NCBI RefSeq assembly: GCF_008042075.1
Contig: NZ_RDBN01000021.1
Location: 140,410 to 174,243 of the forward strand
DNA: 33,834 bases
Direction: 5' to 3'
From: Streptomyces sp. UW30
GTDB lineage: Bacteria > Actinomycetota > Actinomycetes > Streptomycetales > Streptomycetaceae
In this document: piece by piece, positions 16,899 to 24,108 of the stretch
Layout: each line of letters begins with the position of its first letter
How positions within the stretch are numbered: the first letter of the stretch is position 1
Notes under the pieces: generated by a model
The model's input: only the letters and a program-made list of their open reading frames with translations
Told to the model about the DNA's origin: nothing
Databases searched by the model: none
Program-made: the position numbers and the translations under genes

Positions 16899-17732
16899 TC
16901 AGGCAAGCGACGTACGGCGTCGGTTCGCGTACCAGACCAGGCCCGCCGTGGCCGCCGCGGCTCCTATGGCCGCCGCCGCGACCAGGGCTGGACGCGGCGG
17001 TACGGAGAAGGAGGGGATCCGCTGCTTGAGCCGGACCGGGCGATGGAAATCGAGAATCGGCCACCCGCGCGCGAGAGCCTCGCGGCGCAGCGCGCGGTCC
17101 GGGTTCACGGCATGCGGATACCCGACCGTCTCCAGCATCGGCAGGTCGGTCGCCGAGTCGCTGTAGGCGAAGCAGCGGTCGAGGTCGTAGCCCTCGGATG
17201 CGGCGAGCTCCCTGATCGCCTCGGCCTTGGTCGGGCCGTACGCGTAGTACTCCACCTCGCCGGTGAAGCAGCCGTCGTCACCCACGACCATGCGCGTGGC
17301 CACCACGCGGTCCGCGCCGAGCAACTCGCCGATCGGCTCGACCACCTCGGCGCCCGAGGTGGACACGATCACCACGTCGCGGCCGGCGATGTGGTGATCC
17401 TCGATGAGGGAGGCGGCCTCGTCGTAGATGATCGGGTCGATCAGGTCATGCAGCGTCTCGGCGACGATCTCCTTGACCTGCTGGACGTTCCAGCCGCGCA
17501 CGAGCGCGGAGAGGTACTCGCGCGTGCGCTCCATCTGGTCATGGTCCATACCGCCCAAGCGGAAGACGAACTGGGCATATGCGGTCCGCAAGGCGGCCCT
17601 GCGGTTGATCAGACCGCCTTGGTAGAACGACTTGCTGAAGGTGAGCGTGCTCGACTTCGCAATGACCGTCTTGTCCAGGTCAAAGAAGGCCGCTGTGCGG
17701 GGCAAGGAGTGGTTTTCCACGACCCTGAGCAT
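16899..17732 (-). CDS. HAD-IB phosphatase (SerB-like; differentiation-inhibitor type)
   Basis: A 277-residue haloacid-dehalogenase subfamily IB hydrolase. Motif I is FDLDKT (Asp18 nucleophile, Asp20 acid/base), motif II VSTSG, motif III the Lys in GPTKAEAI, and motif IV YSDSATDLPML. A C-terminal hydrophobic segment (ALVAAAAIGAAAATAGLVWY) followed by arginines suggests membrane anchoring. The ATG at 17732 was chosen because the catalytic domain starts there; the upstream extension to 17807 would run into the promoter of the small RNA. Streptomyces homologues are annotated as inhibitors of morphological differentiation, and Rv3661 occupies the same place in M. tuberculosis. The phosphate-bearing substrate is unknown. 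Confidence 0.9.
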   Translation of the reverse strand: MLRVVENHSLPRTAAFFDLDKTVIAKSSTLTFSKSFYQGGLINRRAALRTAYAQFVFRLGGMDHDQMERTREYLSALVRGWNVQQVKEIVAETLHDLIDPIIYDEAASLIEDHHIAGRDVVIVSTSGAEVVEPIGELLGADRVVATRMVVGDDGCFTGEVEYYAYGPTKAEAIRELAASEGYDLDRCFAYSDSATDLPMLETVGYPHAVNPDRALRREALARGWPILDFHRPVRLKQRIPSFSVPPRPALVAAAAIGAAAATAGLVWYANRRRTSLA

Positions 17733-17814
17733 AGGCGCAGCCCATTCGGCGTAAGGTGGGCGCGTGGGTTTGCCTGAGAGGGCTCTCGGGTACACCATGG
17801 AAGTCACGGATCGT

Positions 17815-17920
17815 TCGCGACCGTGCTAACCCGGTCCGACTCCTCCCCCCCCCCGAGTCGGCCGTGGAGACGACCCCCGCTCTCCCCCCCGGCGGGGGTC
17901 GTCGCATGTCCGGGTGGGTT
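17815..17920 (+). ncRNA. 6C small RNA (B11-like)
   Basis: Two adjacent hairpins each present a long run of cytosines in the loop, the defining feature of the actinobacterial 6C RNA. Hairpin 1: CCGACTC (17836-17842) / GAGTCGG (17855-17861), loop CT then ten Cs. Hairpin 2: GACGACCCCCGC (17869-17880) / GCGGGGGTCGTC (17892-17903), with loop TCTCCCCCCCG. A GGGTTTTCCCC tract follows and may aid termination. In M. tuberculosis the same RNA (B11) lies between the HAD gene Rv3661 and the CpaE-like gene Rv3660c, exactly as here. The 5' end is not certain. C-rich loops of this RNA are known to pair with G-rich ribosome binding sites. Confidence 0.87.
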
Positions 17921-18315
17921 TTCCCCTTTCGAACGTGGCCGCGAGGCCGGAACGAGGCGGCTGCGGCCGCCTGTTCGGCATGTTCATGATCCGTGACTGT
18001 GTGTAGCTGTCGTGCTGCTCTGCGGGAGTCGCACAGGGGTCGGTGCCGGGTCACCGGTTTGGGTGACGGCGATATTCACAACCACCGAGTTGTCCACAGT
18101 TATCGACCAAGATCCACACGATTTCCGGGATCGCTGCACCGTGATTCCAGCGCGTCCGGCTCGGGCCGACTTGATGGCCGGTTCCGGTTAGTCGGGCGTG
18201 TTTGGCCGGTTCGTATCGGCCGTTCATATGGAGGCCGCTTGCCGGTTCTTCACACGTTTGGGAATCGCGGGGCCGCAGGGTTGCGCGAGTGATGCAGCGA
18301 AGGGGGACGGAAACC
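17921..18315. promoter_or_regulatory. Upstream region of the Tad-type operon
   Basis: No gene is seen here. It contains one perfect Streptomyces-type DnaA box, TTGTCCACA, at 18090-18098, within a slightly AT-richer stretch (about 18070-18125). The ribosome binding site for the first Tad gene, AGGGGGA, is at 18301-18307. Confidence 0.55.
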
Positions 18316-19419
18316 GTGACCGCAGCCGTCACACACGATCCACCGCCCGCCGCCTCAGGGCAGCCGGGCAAGCCGTTGATCGTCACGGAAGACGCCGAAC
18401 TGCTGGACGACCTGCTGCGCCTGTGCGCCGCGGCCGGCGCCACACCCGAGGTCCACCACTCGGTGCCCGAGCCCAGAGGCAGCTGGGAGGCGGCGCCGCT
18501 CGTCCTGGTCGGGGACGACGCCGCACGCCGCGTGCAGGGCGCCGGACGCAGGCGCGGGGTGGTGCTCGTGGGCCGCGACCAGGACGATGCCGGGGTCTGG
18601 CGCCGGGCCGTCGAGATTGGGGCGGACCACGTCCTCATGCTGCCCGACGGTGAACAGTGGCTGGTCGACCGCATCGCCGACGTCGCCGAGGGCGTCGGCC
18701 GACCCGCCCTCACCGTCGGCGTGATCGGCGGCCGAGGCGGCGCCGGAGCGTCCACGCTCGCGTGTGCCCTCGCCGTCACCGCCGCGCGTGAGGGACTGCG
18801 CACACTCCTCGTGGACGCCGATCCGCTGGGCGGCGGACTCGACGTCCTGCTCGGTGGCGAGGCGGCAGAGGGGCTGCGCTGGCCCTCGTTCGCCGGCTCA
18901 CGCGGGCGGCTCGGGAGCGGCGCGCTGGAGGAGTCGCTGCCGAAGCTGCATTCCCTGCGAGTCCTCAGCTGGGACCGTGGCGAATGCGTCGCCGTTCCGC
19001 CGCAGGCGGTGCGAGCGGTGCTCGCCGCGGCCCGGCGCCGGGGCGGCACGGTCGTCGTCGACCTGCCCCGCCGCATCGACGACGGCGTCGCCGAGGCTCT
19101 CGCCCAACTGGACGTCGGCATCCTCGTCGTCCCCGCCGAACTGCGCGCCATCGCCGCCGCCCGGCAGGTGGCCTCCGCGGTCCGGCTGGTCCTGCGGGAC
19201 CTACGGGTAGCGGTACGCGGCCCCTACGCGCCCGGACTCGACGACCGCGAGGTGGCCCGACTGCTGGATCTGCCACTGGTAGGTGAGGTGCCGGTCGAGC
19301 CGGGGCTGTTGCGACCGCACGAGAGCAAGGAACCGCCGGGGGCGATGGGACGGGGGCCGCTGGCGCGGTTCTGCCGGGAGTTCTGGGAGCGGTCGATGCT
19401 CGAAGCGAGGGCGGCATGA
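18316..19419 (+). CDS. CpaE-like ATPase of the Tad locus (septum-site-determining-like protein)
   Basis: A 367-residue MinD/ParA-superfamily protein, orthologous by position to Rv3660c. The N-terminal ~130 residues resemble a receiver-like domain (LIVTEDAELLDDLL...VLVGDDAARR). The ATPase domain starts at VGVIGGRGGAGAST, a deviant Walker A in which the usual Lys before Ser/Thr is Ala. LLVDADPLGGGLD and VVVDLPRR follow. In Tad systems CpaE helps place the secretion machine at the cell pole. The GTG at 18316 has AGGGGGA about 9 bases upstream; an ATG at 18292 is an alternative. Its stop overlaps the tadA-like start by ATGA. Confidence 0.9.
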   Translation: MTAAVTHDPPPAASGQPGKPLIVTEDAELLDDLLRLCAAAGATPEVHHSVPEPRGSWEAAPLVLVGDDAARRVQGAGRRRGVVLVGRDQDDAGVWRRAVEIGADHVLMLPDGEQWLVDRIADVAEGVGRPALTVGVIGGRGGAGASTLACALAVTAAREGLRTLLVDADPLGGGLDVLLGGEAAEGLRWPSFAGSRGRLGSGALEESLPKLHSLRVLSWDRGECVAVPPQAVRAVLAAARRRGGTVVVDLPRRIDDGVAEALAQLDVGILVVPAELRAIAAARQVASAVRLVLRDLRVAVRGPYAPGLDDREVARLLDLPLVGEVPVEPGLLRPHESKEPPGAMGRGPLARFCREFWERSMLEARAA

Positions 19420-21044
19420 GCGCGGCATCGGGGCTCGGCTGGGTGAGCGGGGGCGAGGCCGGGTCGGTGCGGGCGGCGCCTGAGCGGTGGCGGTCGGGCA
19501 GGACGGTTGCCGCAGGGGTGCGGGCGGGTTCGACCGCATCAGCGGTGGACGGTTCAGGTGGCGCCGCTGCTCGGTGGCGGCTGTCGCAAGGGGCGGCCAG
19601 CGCGGTGAGTGGGGCCATTGCGGTGAATTCGGTGAGTGCGGGCGGTGGGCGGCCGGTCTCGGGCGAACGGGGCGGTCCCTCGGGCGGGAGAGGGGCGCCG
19701 GACCGGTCGGCAGCCAGGGCTCCCAGCGCGGTGAGTGGGGCCATTGCGGTGGATTCGGTGAGTGCGGGCGGTGGGTGGCCGGTCTCGGGCGCACGGGGCG
19801 GTCCCTCGGGCGGGAGCCGGGCGCCGGACCGGTCGGTAGCCAGGGCGGGCATGCCGTCGGAGCTGCTGGACGGGGTGCGGCAGTGGTTGGCCGAGAGCGG
19901 GGCCGAGCCGACGCCCGCGCGCGTGGCGCAGGCTCTGCGGGAGCAGGGCAGGGTGCTGGGGGACGCCGAAGTCCTCGGGGCGGCCGAGCAGTTGCGGTCC
20001 GAGCTGGTCGGGAGCGGCCCGCTGGAACCACTGCTCGCCGATCCCTCGGTCACGGACGTGCTGGTGTCGGCACCGGATCGGGTCTGGGTGGACCGAGGCG
20101 GCGGCCTGGAGCTGACGTCCGTGTCCTTCCCGGACGCGGCTGCCGTACGACGTCTCGCGCAACGCCTGGCCGCGGTGGCCGGGCGGCGACTGGACGACGC
20201 ACGGCCCTGGGTGGACGCCCGGCTGCCCGACGGGACCCGGCTGCACGCGGTGCTGCCGCCCGTCGCCATCGGCTGCGCGTGCCTGTCGCTGCGAGTGGTA
20301 CGGCCGCGGGCGTTCACGCTCGAAGAACTGGTCGCGGCGGGGACGGTGCCGCCGGGCGGGGACCGGGTGCTGCGCGCACTGGTCGAGGCACGGTTGTCGT
20401 TCCTCATCAGCGGCGGCACCGGCACCGGCAAGACCACGCTGTTGAGCGCGTTGCTCGGACTGGTCGGCGCCGGTGAACGGATCGTGCTCGCCGAGGACTC
20501 CGCGGAGCTCAGGCCGGAGCATCCCCATGTCGTACGGCTGGAGAGCCGACCCGCCAACCAGGAGGGCGCCGGGCTCGTCACCCTCGAGGACCTGGTGCGG
20601 CAGGCGCTGCGAATGCGGCCGGACCGGCTGGTCGTGGGCGAGGTGCGCGGCCCTGAAGTCGTCCATCTGCTGGCCGCGTTGAACACCGGTCACGAAGGAG
20701 GCTGCGGGACCGTCCACGCGAATGCGGCGGCCGATGTGCCGGCCCGGTTGGAGGCGCTCGGCACGGCGGCCGGGCTCGACCGCGCCGCGCTGCACAGCCA
20801 GTTGGCGGCAGCTCTGTCGGTCGTCATCCATCTCGTACGCGACCGGACCGGGCGTCGGCGGATCGCCGAGGTGCATGTGCTGGAGCGGGACCCGTCGGGG
20901 TTGGTGCGGACGGTGCCGGCGCTGCGGTGGGGCGCGGAGACGTTCGCGTATGAGCGGGGGTGGGAGCGGCTGCGGGGGTTGCTTCGGGGTGAGGGCGATG
21001 GAGGGCGCCGTGTTCATGAGGGGTTCGGTGATTTGAGTGGGTGA
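19416..21044 (+). CDS. tadA: TadA/CpaF-type secretion ATPase
   Basis: The hexameric ATPase that powers assembly of Flp/Tad pili, in the type II/IV secretion ATPase family. Walker A is GGTGTGKTT with Lys339; the Asp-rich box is LAEDSAEL; Walker B is RLVVGEVRG; the His box is GHEGGCGTVHAN. The 542-residue frame starts with an ATG overlapping the previous stop. The conserved protein begins only near residue 146, however, where an ATG (19851, AGGGCG upstream) could give a 397-residue form. The first ~145 residues are Gly/Ser/Ala-rich and hold a 42-residue duplication. The GTGAG/ATG junction overlaps the next gene. Confidence 0.92.
   Translation: MSAASGLGWVSGGEAGSVRAAPERWRSGRTVAAGVRAGSTASAVDGSGGAAARWRLSQGAASAVSGAIAVNSVSAGGGRPVSGERGGPSGGRGAPDRSAARAPSAVSGAIAVDSVSAGGGWPVSGARGGPSGGSRAPDRSVARAGMPSELLDGVRQWLAESGAEPTPARVAQALREQGRVLGDAEVLGAAEQLRSELVGSGPLEPLLADPSVTDVLVSAPDRVWVDRGGGLELTSVSFPDAAAVRRLAQRLAAVAGRRLDDARPWVDARLPDGTRLHAVLPPVAIGCACLSLRVVRPRAFTLEELVAAGTVPPGGDRVLRALVEARLSFLISGGTGTGKTTLLSALLGLVGAGERIVLAEDSAELRPEHPHVVRLESRPANQEGAGLVTLEDLVRQALRMRPDRLVVGEVRGPEVVHLLAALNTGHEGGCGTVHANAAADVPARLEALGTAAGLDRAALHSQLAAALSVVIHLVRDRTGRRRIAEVHVLERDPSGLVRTVPALRWGAETFAYERGWERLRGLLRGEGDGGRRVHEGFGDLSG
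19599..19850 (+). repeat. 126-bp in-frame tandem duplication in the tadA 5' region
   Basis: Two adjacent copies (19599-19724 and 19725-19850), about 95% identical apart from the last few bases, encode SAVSGAIAV(N/D)SVSAGGG and the residues that follow. The second ends exactly at the internal ATG at 19851. Confidence 0.93.
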
Positions 21045-21045
21045 G

Positions 21046-21897
21046 ATGTCCGCGGGCGCGGCTGTGCTGTGCCTTGGCATGGCGGTCTGGTTGCTGGGTG
21101 GGCCGAACTCCGGAGTGCGGCGAGCGCAGTTGCTGCTGGCCGGGGGTGGGGCCGTTGGGGCCGGACCGCCCGACTGGCGGCAGTTGGCAGGGCAGCTGCG
21201 GCGACTGCGGGGGCGGATGAGGGCCGAGTGGTGGGCACCTGCTGTCGGGCTGGTGCTGGCGCTCCTGGGGTCGTCGGTGCTGCCGGTCGTCGCGGGGGCG
21301 GCCGGGGTGCCCTTGCTGCGGCGGGTCCGGTTGACCCGGGAGGCGCGAAGGGCGCGGGAGCGTCAAGGGAACGCGGTGATCGCGCTGTGCGCGACGCTCG
21401 CCGGAGAGGTACGGGCCGGGCGGCAGCCGGGTGAGGCGCTGCAGCGGGCGGTACGGGATGCCGGTGGGCTCGGTGAGACGCAGTCCGCGGTGTTGGCGGC
21501 GGCGAAGTTCGGCGGGGATGTGCCGGGTGCTCTGGCCTCCGCGGCACGGCAACCGGGCGCCGAGGGCCTGTTGGGCCTGGCGGCGTGCTGGCGAGTGGCC
21601 GTGGACCAGGGCGCGGGGCTCGCGGCCGGGCTCGACCGGCTGGAAGGGGCGCTGCGGGCCGAGCGGGACCAACGTGCCGATCTGCGCGCTCAGTTGGCAG
21701 GCGCCCGATCGACGGTGCTGATGCTCGCCGGGCTGCCGGTCCTGGGACTCATGCTCGGGGCCGCCATGGGAGCCGACCCGCTGCGTGTGCTGCTGCACAC
21801 CGGGGCGGGGCTCGGGTGCCTGGTCGTCGGCGGAGTGCTTGAGGGGCTGGGGATGTGGTGGGCGACGCGGATCGTGCGGGGAGCGGAGGCGGCGTGA
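21046..21897 (+). CDS. tadB: TadB-like inner-membrane platform protein (T2SSF domain)
   Basis: A 283-residue membrane protein of the Tad system with the type II secretion F domain. Hydrophobic segments lie near the N-terminus (about 5-20), at about 64-88 (WWAPAVGLVLALLG...), and in a C-terminal pair (VLMLAGLPVLGLMLGAAMG and LGCLVVGGVLEGLG). The cytoplasmic domain between them carries GEVRAGRQPGEALQRAV. It would form the membrane platform for the TadA ATPase together with TadC. The ATG at 21046 lies just after the tadA stop; an in-frame GTG at 21037 overlaps that stop. Position corresponds to Rv3658c. Confidence 0.87.
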   Translation: MSAGAAVLCLGMAVWLLGGPNSGVRRAQLLLAGGGAVGAGPPDWRQLAGQLRRLRGRMRAEWWAPAVGLVLALLGSSVLPVVAGAAGVPLLRRVRLTREARRARERQGNAVIALCATLAGEVRAGRQPGEALQRAVRDAGGLGETQSAVLAAAKFGGDVPGALASAARQPGAEGLLGLAACWRVAVDQGAGLAAGLDRLEGALRAERDQRADLRAQLAGARSTVLMLAGLPVLGLMLGAAMGADPLRVLLHTGAGLGCLVVGGVLEGLGMWWATRIVRGAEAA

Positions 21898-21937
21898 GAG
21901 GCCGATTCGATGGTCGCCGGAAGAGGGAGGTGGCGGT

Positions 21938-22753
21938 GTGAACGTGGAGGTTGTCCACAGGCTGGGGACGGCGATGGGGGCGGTGCTGGCCGTCGGGTGG
22001 CTGTGGCGCTGGTCGGCGGAGGTCCGGCGCGAACGGAGGGTTCGGCGACGGCTGGGGTCGTTGGTGACGGCGGCCGACCGGACGGCTGGCGGAGCGACCG
22101 GCGCGACGCCGACGGGCAGACGGTACGACGTCCGGCAGGGCGTACGGCGATGGCTGCCGCTGGCAGCGGTTGTGGGCGCAGGTTGGGCGCTGGTCGGCGG
22201 GCTCGCCGGTCTGGGCGTGGGGCTGGTCGTCGCGGGCGGGCTGTGGCTGTGGCGGCGTCGGCAAAGAGCCCTTGAGGGCGCCGCGGCGCAGGTCGACGCC
22301 GGTGAGGTCGCACGTCGGCTTCCGCTCGCCGCCGATCTCCTCGCTGCCTGCATCGCGGCCGGAGCCGGCCCGGTGATCGCGGCTCAGGCCGTGGGCGAGG
22401 CGCTGGGCGGTCCCGTCGGGGAAGGGCTGGCGCGCGGTGCCGCGGAGGTGCGGCTGGGTGGTGAACCGGGTGAGGCGTGGCAGCGGTTGGCCTCGATGCC
22501 CGGGGCAGGGCCGCTGGCGCGGTTGCTGGAACGGGCCGATGTGACGGGGCTCCCGGCGGCCGGACCGGTCGCGCGGCTCGCCGCGGAGGCCCGCGCCGAG
22601 TGGACGCGCTCCGCGACGGAACGGGCCCGGCGGGCGGCCGTCATGGTCAGCGCGCCGGTGGGCCTGTGCTTCCTGCCCGCGTTCATCGCGGTGGGCGTGG
22701 CGCCGGTGGTGATCGGGCTTGCGGGCGGGGTGTTGGGAGGGGGTGGTGGATGA
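21938..22753 (+). CDS. tadC: TadC-like inner-membrane platform protein (T2SSF domain)
   Basis: A 271-residue partner of TadB. It starts at the GTG at 21938, with AGGGAGG 6 bases upstream. Hydrophobic segments lie at about 8-20, a pair near 65-100 (PLAAVVGAGWALVGGLAGLGVG...) and a C-terminal pair (VMVSAPVGLCFLPAFIAVGVAPVVIGLAG). The F-domain segment RLPLAADLLAACIAAGAGP...EALGGPVGEGL is typical. Forty bases separate it from tadB. It is followed by a hairpin, so transcripts may partly stop before the pilin gene. Position corresponds to Rv3657c. Confidence 0.87.
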   Translation: MNVEVVHRLGTAMGAVLAVGWLWRWSAEVRRERRVRRRLGSLVTAADRTAGGATGATPTGRRYDVRQGVRRWLPLAAVVGAGWALVGGLAGLGVGLVVAGGLWLWRRRQRALEGAAAQVDAGEVARRLPLAADLLAACIAAGAGPVIAAQAVGEALGGPVGEGLARGAAEVRLGGEPGEAWQRLASMPGAGPLARLLERADVTGLPAAGPVARLAAEARAEWTRSATERARRAAVMVSAPVGLCFLPAFIAVGVAPVVIGLAGGVLGGGGG

Positions 22754-22766
22754 CGAGGTGCGGGCC

Positions 22767-22791
22767 GAGACGGTCGCAGGCTGACCGTCTC
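22767..22791 (+). terminator. Intercistronic hairpin between tadC and the pilin gene
   Basis: GAGACGGTC (22767-22775) and GACCGTCTC (22783-22791) form a perfect 9-bp stem with a 7-base loop, 14 bases after the tadC stop. There is no T tract, so it may attenuate transcription or protect transcript ends. Confidence 0.55.
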
Positions 22792-22882
22792 ACCTGCAGG
22801 TCGCAGGTCGCAGGTCGACGGTCGAGGGTTCTGCAACATGCGGGCCCGGCTGCGGGCGCTCGCGGGCGTGCGACAGCGGAAG

Positions 22883-22931
22883 TTCAACGATGTGTTTCAA
22901 CGGTTTGTTCAATGGTTTGTTCAACGGGACT
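22883..22931. promoter_or_regulatory. Direct repeats upstream of the pilin gene
   Basis: Four consecutive units of a 12-base pattern, TTCAACGATGTG, TTCAACGGTTTG, TTCAATGGTTTG and TTCAACGGGACT, occupy 22883-22931 with one extra base after the first. They end 20 bases before the pilin ATG and are AT-richer than the neighbouring DNA. An upstream cluster of GCAGGTC units (about 22794-22814) adds to the repeat content. Likely a regulator site or a pilin-specific promoter region. Confidence 0.55.
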
Positions 22932-22950
22932 GAACCTTACGGGGGTTGAG

Positions 22951-23160
22951 ATGTGCAAGGCGGTATGGGCACGGATGCGCGCGCTGGCGTTCAGGGTGCG
23001 GGCGGCGCGGGGTGATGCCGGGATGGTCACCTCCGAGTACGCGATGGGGATCGTGGCGGCGGTGGCGTTCGCCGTGGTGCTCTACAAGGTCGTGACGAGC
23101 GGGCAGGTCAGCGAGGAATTGCAGGCCATCGTGAAGCAGGCGCTCGATGCGCGGATGTGA
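22951..23160 (+). CDS. DUF4244 small pilin-like protein (Flp-type)
   Basis: A 69-residue protein with a short basic leader, then GMVTSEYAMGIVAAVAFAVVLYKVV, the Flp-pilin-like pattern of a Glu followed by a hydrophobic helix (Glu is fifth after the Gly, as in prepilins). It is followed by a short amphipathic tail. It matches the DUF4244 family, the likely major pilin of actinobacterial Tad loci (Rv3656c position). No prepilin peptidase gene is in the window. The ATG at 22951 has GGGGG about 7 bases upstream. A hairpin and direct repeats separate it from tadC. The last codons overlap the next gene. Confidence 0.88.
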   Translation: MCKAVWARMRALAFRVRAARGDAGMVTSEYAMGIVAAVAFAVVLYKVVTSGQVSEELQAIVKQALDARM

Positions 23161-23560
23161 GGCGGAGGGCGAGCGGGGGCCGGACCGGGGAACCGCCCGT
23201 AGGGCAGGCTGGGGCTCGGATGGTGGCTTCGTCACCGCGGAGTCGGCTGTCGTGCTTCCTGTTCTGGTCATGTTCGCGATGGCGCTGGTGTGGGGCCTGC
23301 TGGTGATGGCGGCGCAGATCCAGTGCGTGGACGCGGCCCGGACCGGTGCCCGCGCGGCAGCCCGGCAGGATCCCACCGACGCGGTCATCGAGGTGACCCG
23401 TGAGGCGGCGCCCCGCGGCGCGACGGTCACGGTCGGCCGGGAAGGTGACGAGGTCCGCGTGGTCGTCGTGGCCAAGCCGCCGGTGCTGACCGGACTCCCC
23501 TTCGAGGTACGGGAGGAGGCCGTCGCGGCGGCGGAGGAGACGGTGGGAGCGGGGACATGA
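23147..23560 (+). CDS. TadE-like pseudopilin
   Basis: A 137-residue protein with a basic start, then FVTAESAVVLPVLVMFAMALVWGLLVMAAQIQ, the TadE pattern of Glu at the start of the membrane helix. The exported part has CVDAARTGARAAARQD. It is probably a minor pilin of the Tad apparatus (Rv3655c position). The ATG at 23147 overlaps the end of the pilin gene by 14 bases in another frame, and its stop overlaps the next start (ATGA), so all three are translationally coupled. Confidence 0.87.
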   Translation: MRGCEAEGERGPDRGTARRAGWGSDGGFVTAESAVVLPVLVMFAMALVWGLLVMAAQIQCVDAARTGARAAARQDPTDAVIEVTREAAPRGATVTVGREGDEVRVVVVAKPPVLTGLPFEVREEAVAAAEETVGAGT

Positions 23561-24108
23561 GAGGAGGTTCCGCAACGGGCCGAAGGGCTGGTGCCGGGCG
23601 CCGTAACGGACGGGCCGCGGCCGGCGGTCCGCGCACCGCCCGGAAGGCTGCCGTCGGTCTGCGTTCCGATCGGGGTTCCGCGACCGTGTGGAGCCTTGGC
23701 GCCATCGCCGTGCTCTGTGTGGTCTTCGGCGTCGTACTCGCTCTGGGCCACGCGGTCGCGACCCGGCACCGTGCGGCCGGCGGTGCCGATCTCGCGGCGC
23801 TCGCGGCGGCCGACCACTGGGCGGAGGGTGGCACGGAGGCCTGTGCACGGGCCGAACGGGTCGCCGCCGCTCAGGGCGTGCGGCTGGTGCGATGCGTAGT
23901 GGTCGGCGAGGTCTCGGACGTGACGGCGGCCTCGGGCCGGGGCCCCTTCGCGGCGGAGGTCAGGGCGAGGGCGGGGCCTGCGGAGCCGAGGGTGCCTCTG
24001 CCGCCTCCGGGGCCTGCGCCGCCGACGGCGCCTGCGGGGCAGACCCCGACGACGGGACATCCGCCGCCCGGCCCTGCGCTGACGGACCGGCCGACACCGG
24101 ATCCTTGA
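23557..24108 (+). CDS. TadE/TadG-like protein (Rv3654c type)
   Basis: A 183-residue protein often found beside helicase and secretion genes in actinobacteria. A ~38-residue Arg/Gly/Ala-rich start precedes RGSATVWSLGAIAVLCVVFGVVLALGHAVATRHRAAGGADLAALAAA, a TadG-like membrane segment followed by the conserved ADLAALAAA. Two cysteines follow (ACARAER, VRCVVVGE), which could form a disulfide. The last ~45 residues are Pro-rich and overlap the end of the converging helicase gene by 149 bases. The ATG overlaps the TadE-like stop. It is the last gene of the Tad operon here. Confidence 0.85.
   Translation: MRGGSATGRRAGAGRRNGRAAAGGPRTARKAAVGLRSDRGSATVWSLGAIAVLCVVFGVVLALGHAVATRHRAAGGADLAALAAADHWAEGGTEACARAERVAAAQGVRLVRCVVVGEVSDVTAASGRGPFAAEVRARAGPAEPRVPLPPPGPAPPTAPAGQTPTTGHPPPGPALTDRPTPDP

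Noticed and set aside
17993..18292. 99-residue plus-strand frame upstream of the CpaE-like gene
   Set aside because: Composition and codon use are not host-like, there is no homologous motif, and it contains the DnaA box and promoter region.
22883..22931. CRISPR array or plasmid iterons
   Set aside because: The units are only 12 bases with no spacers and no cas or replication gene nearby; read as a regulator site instead.
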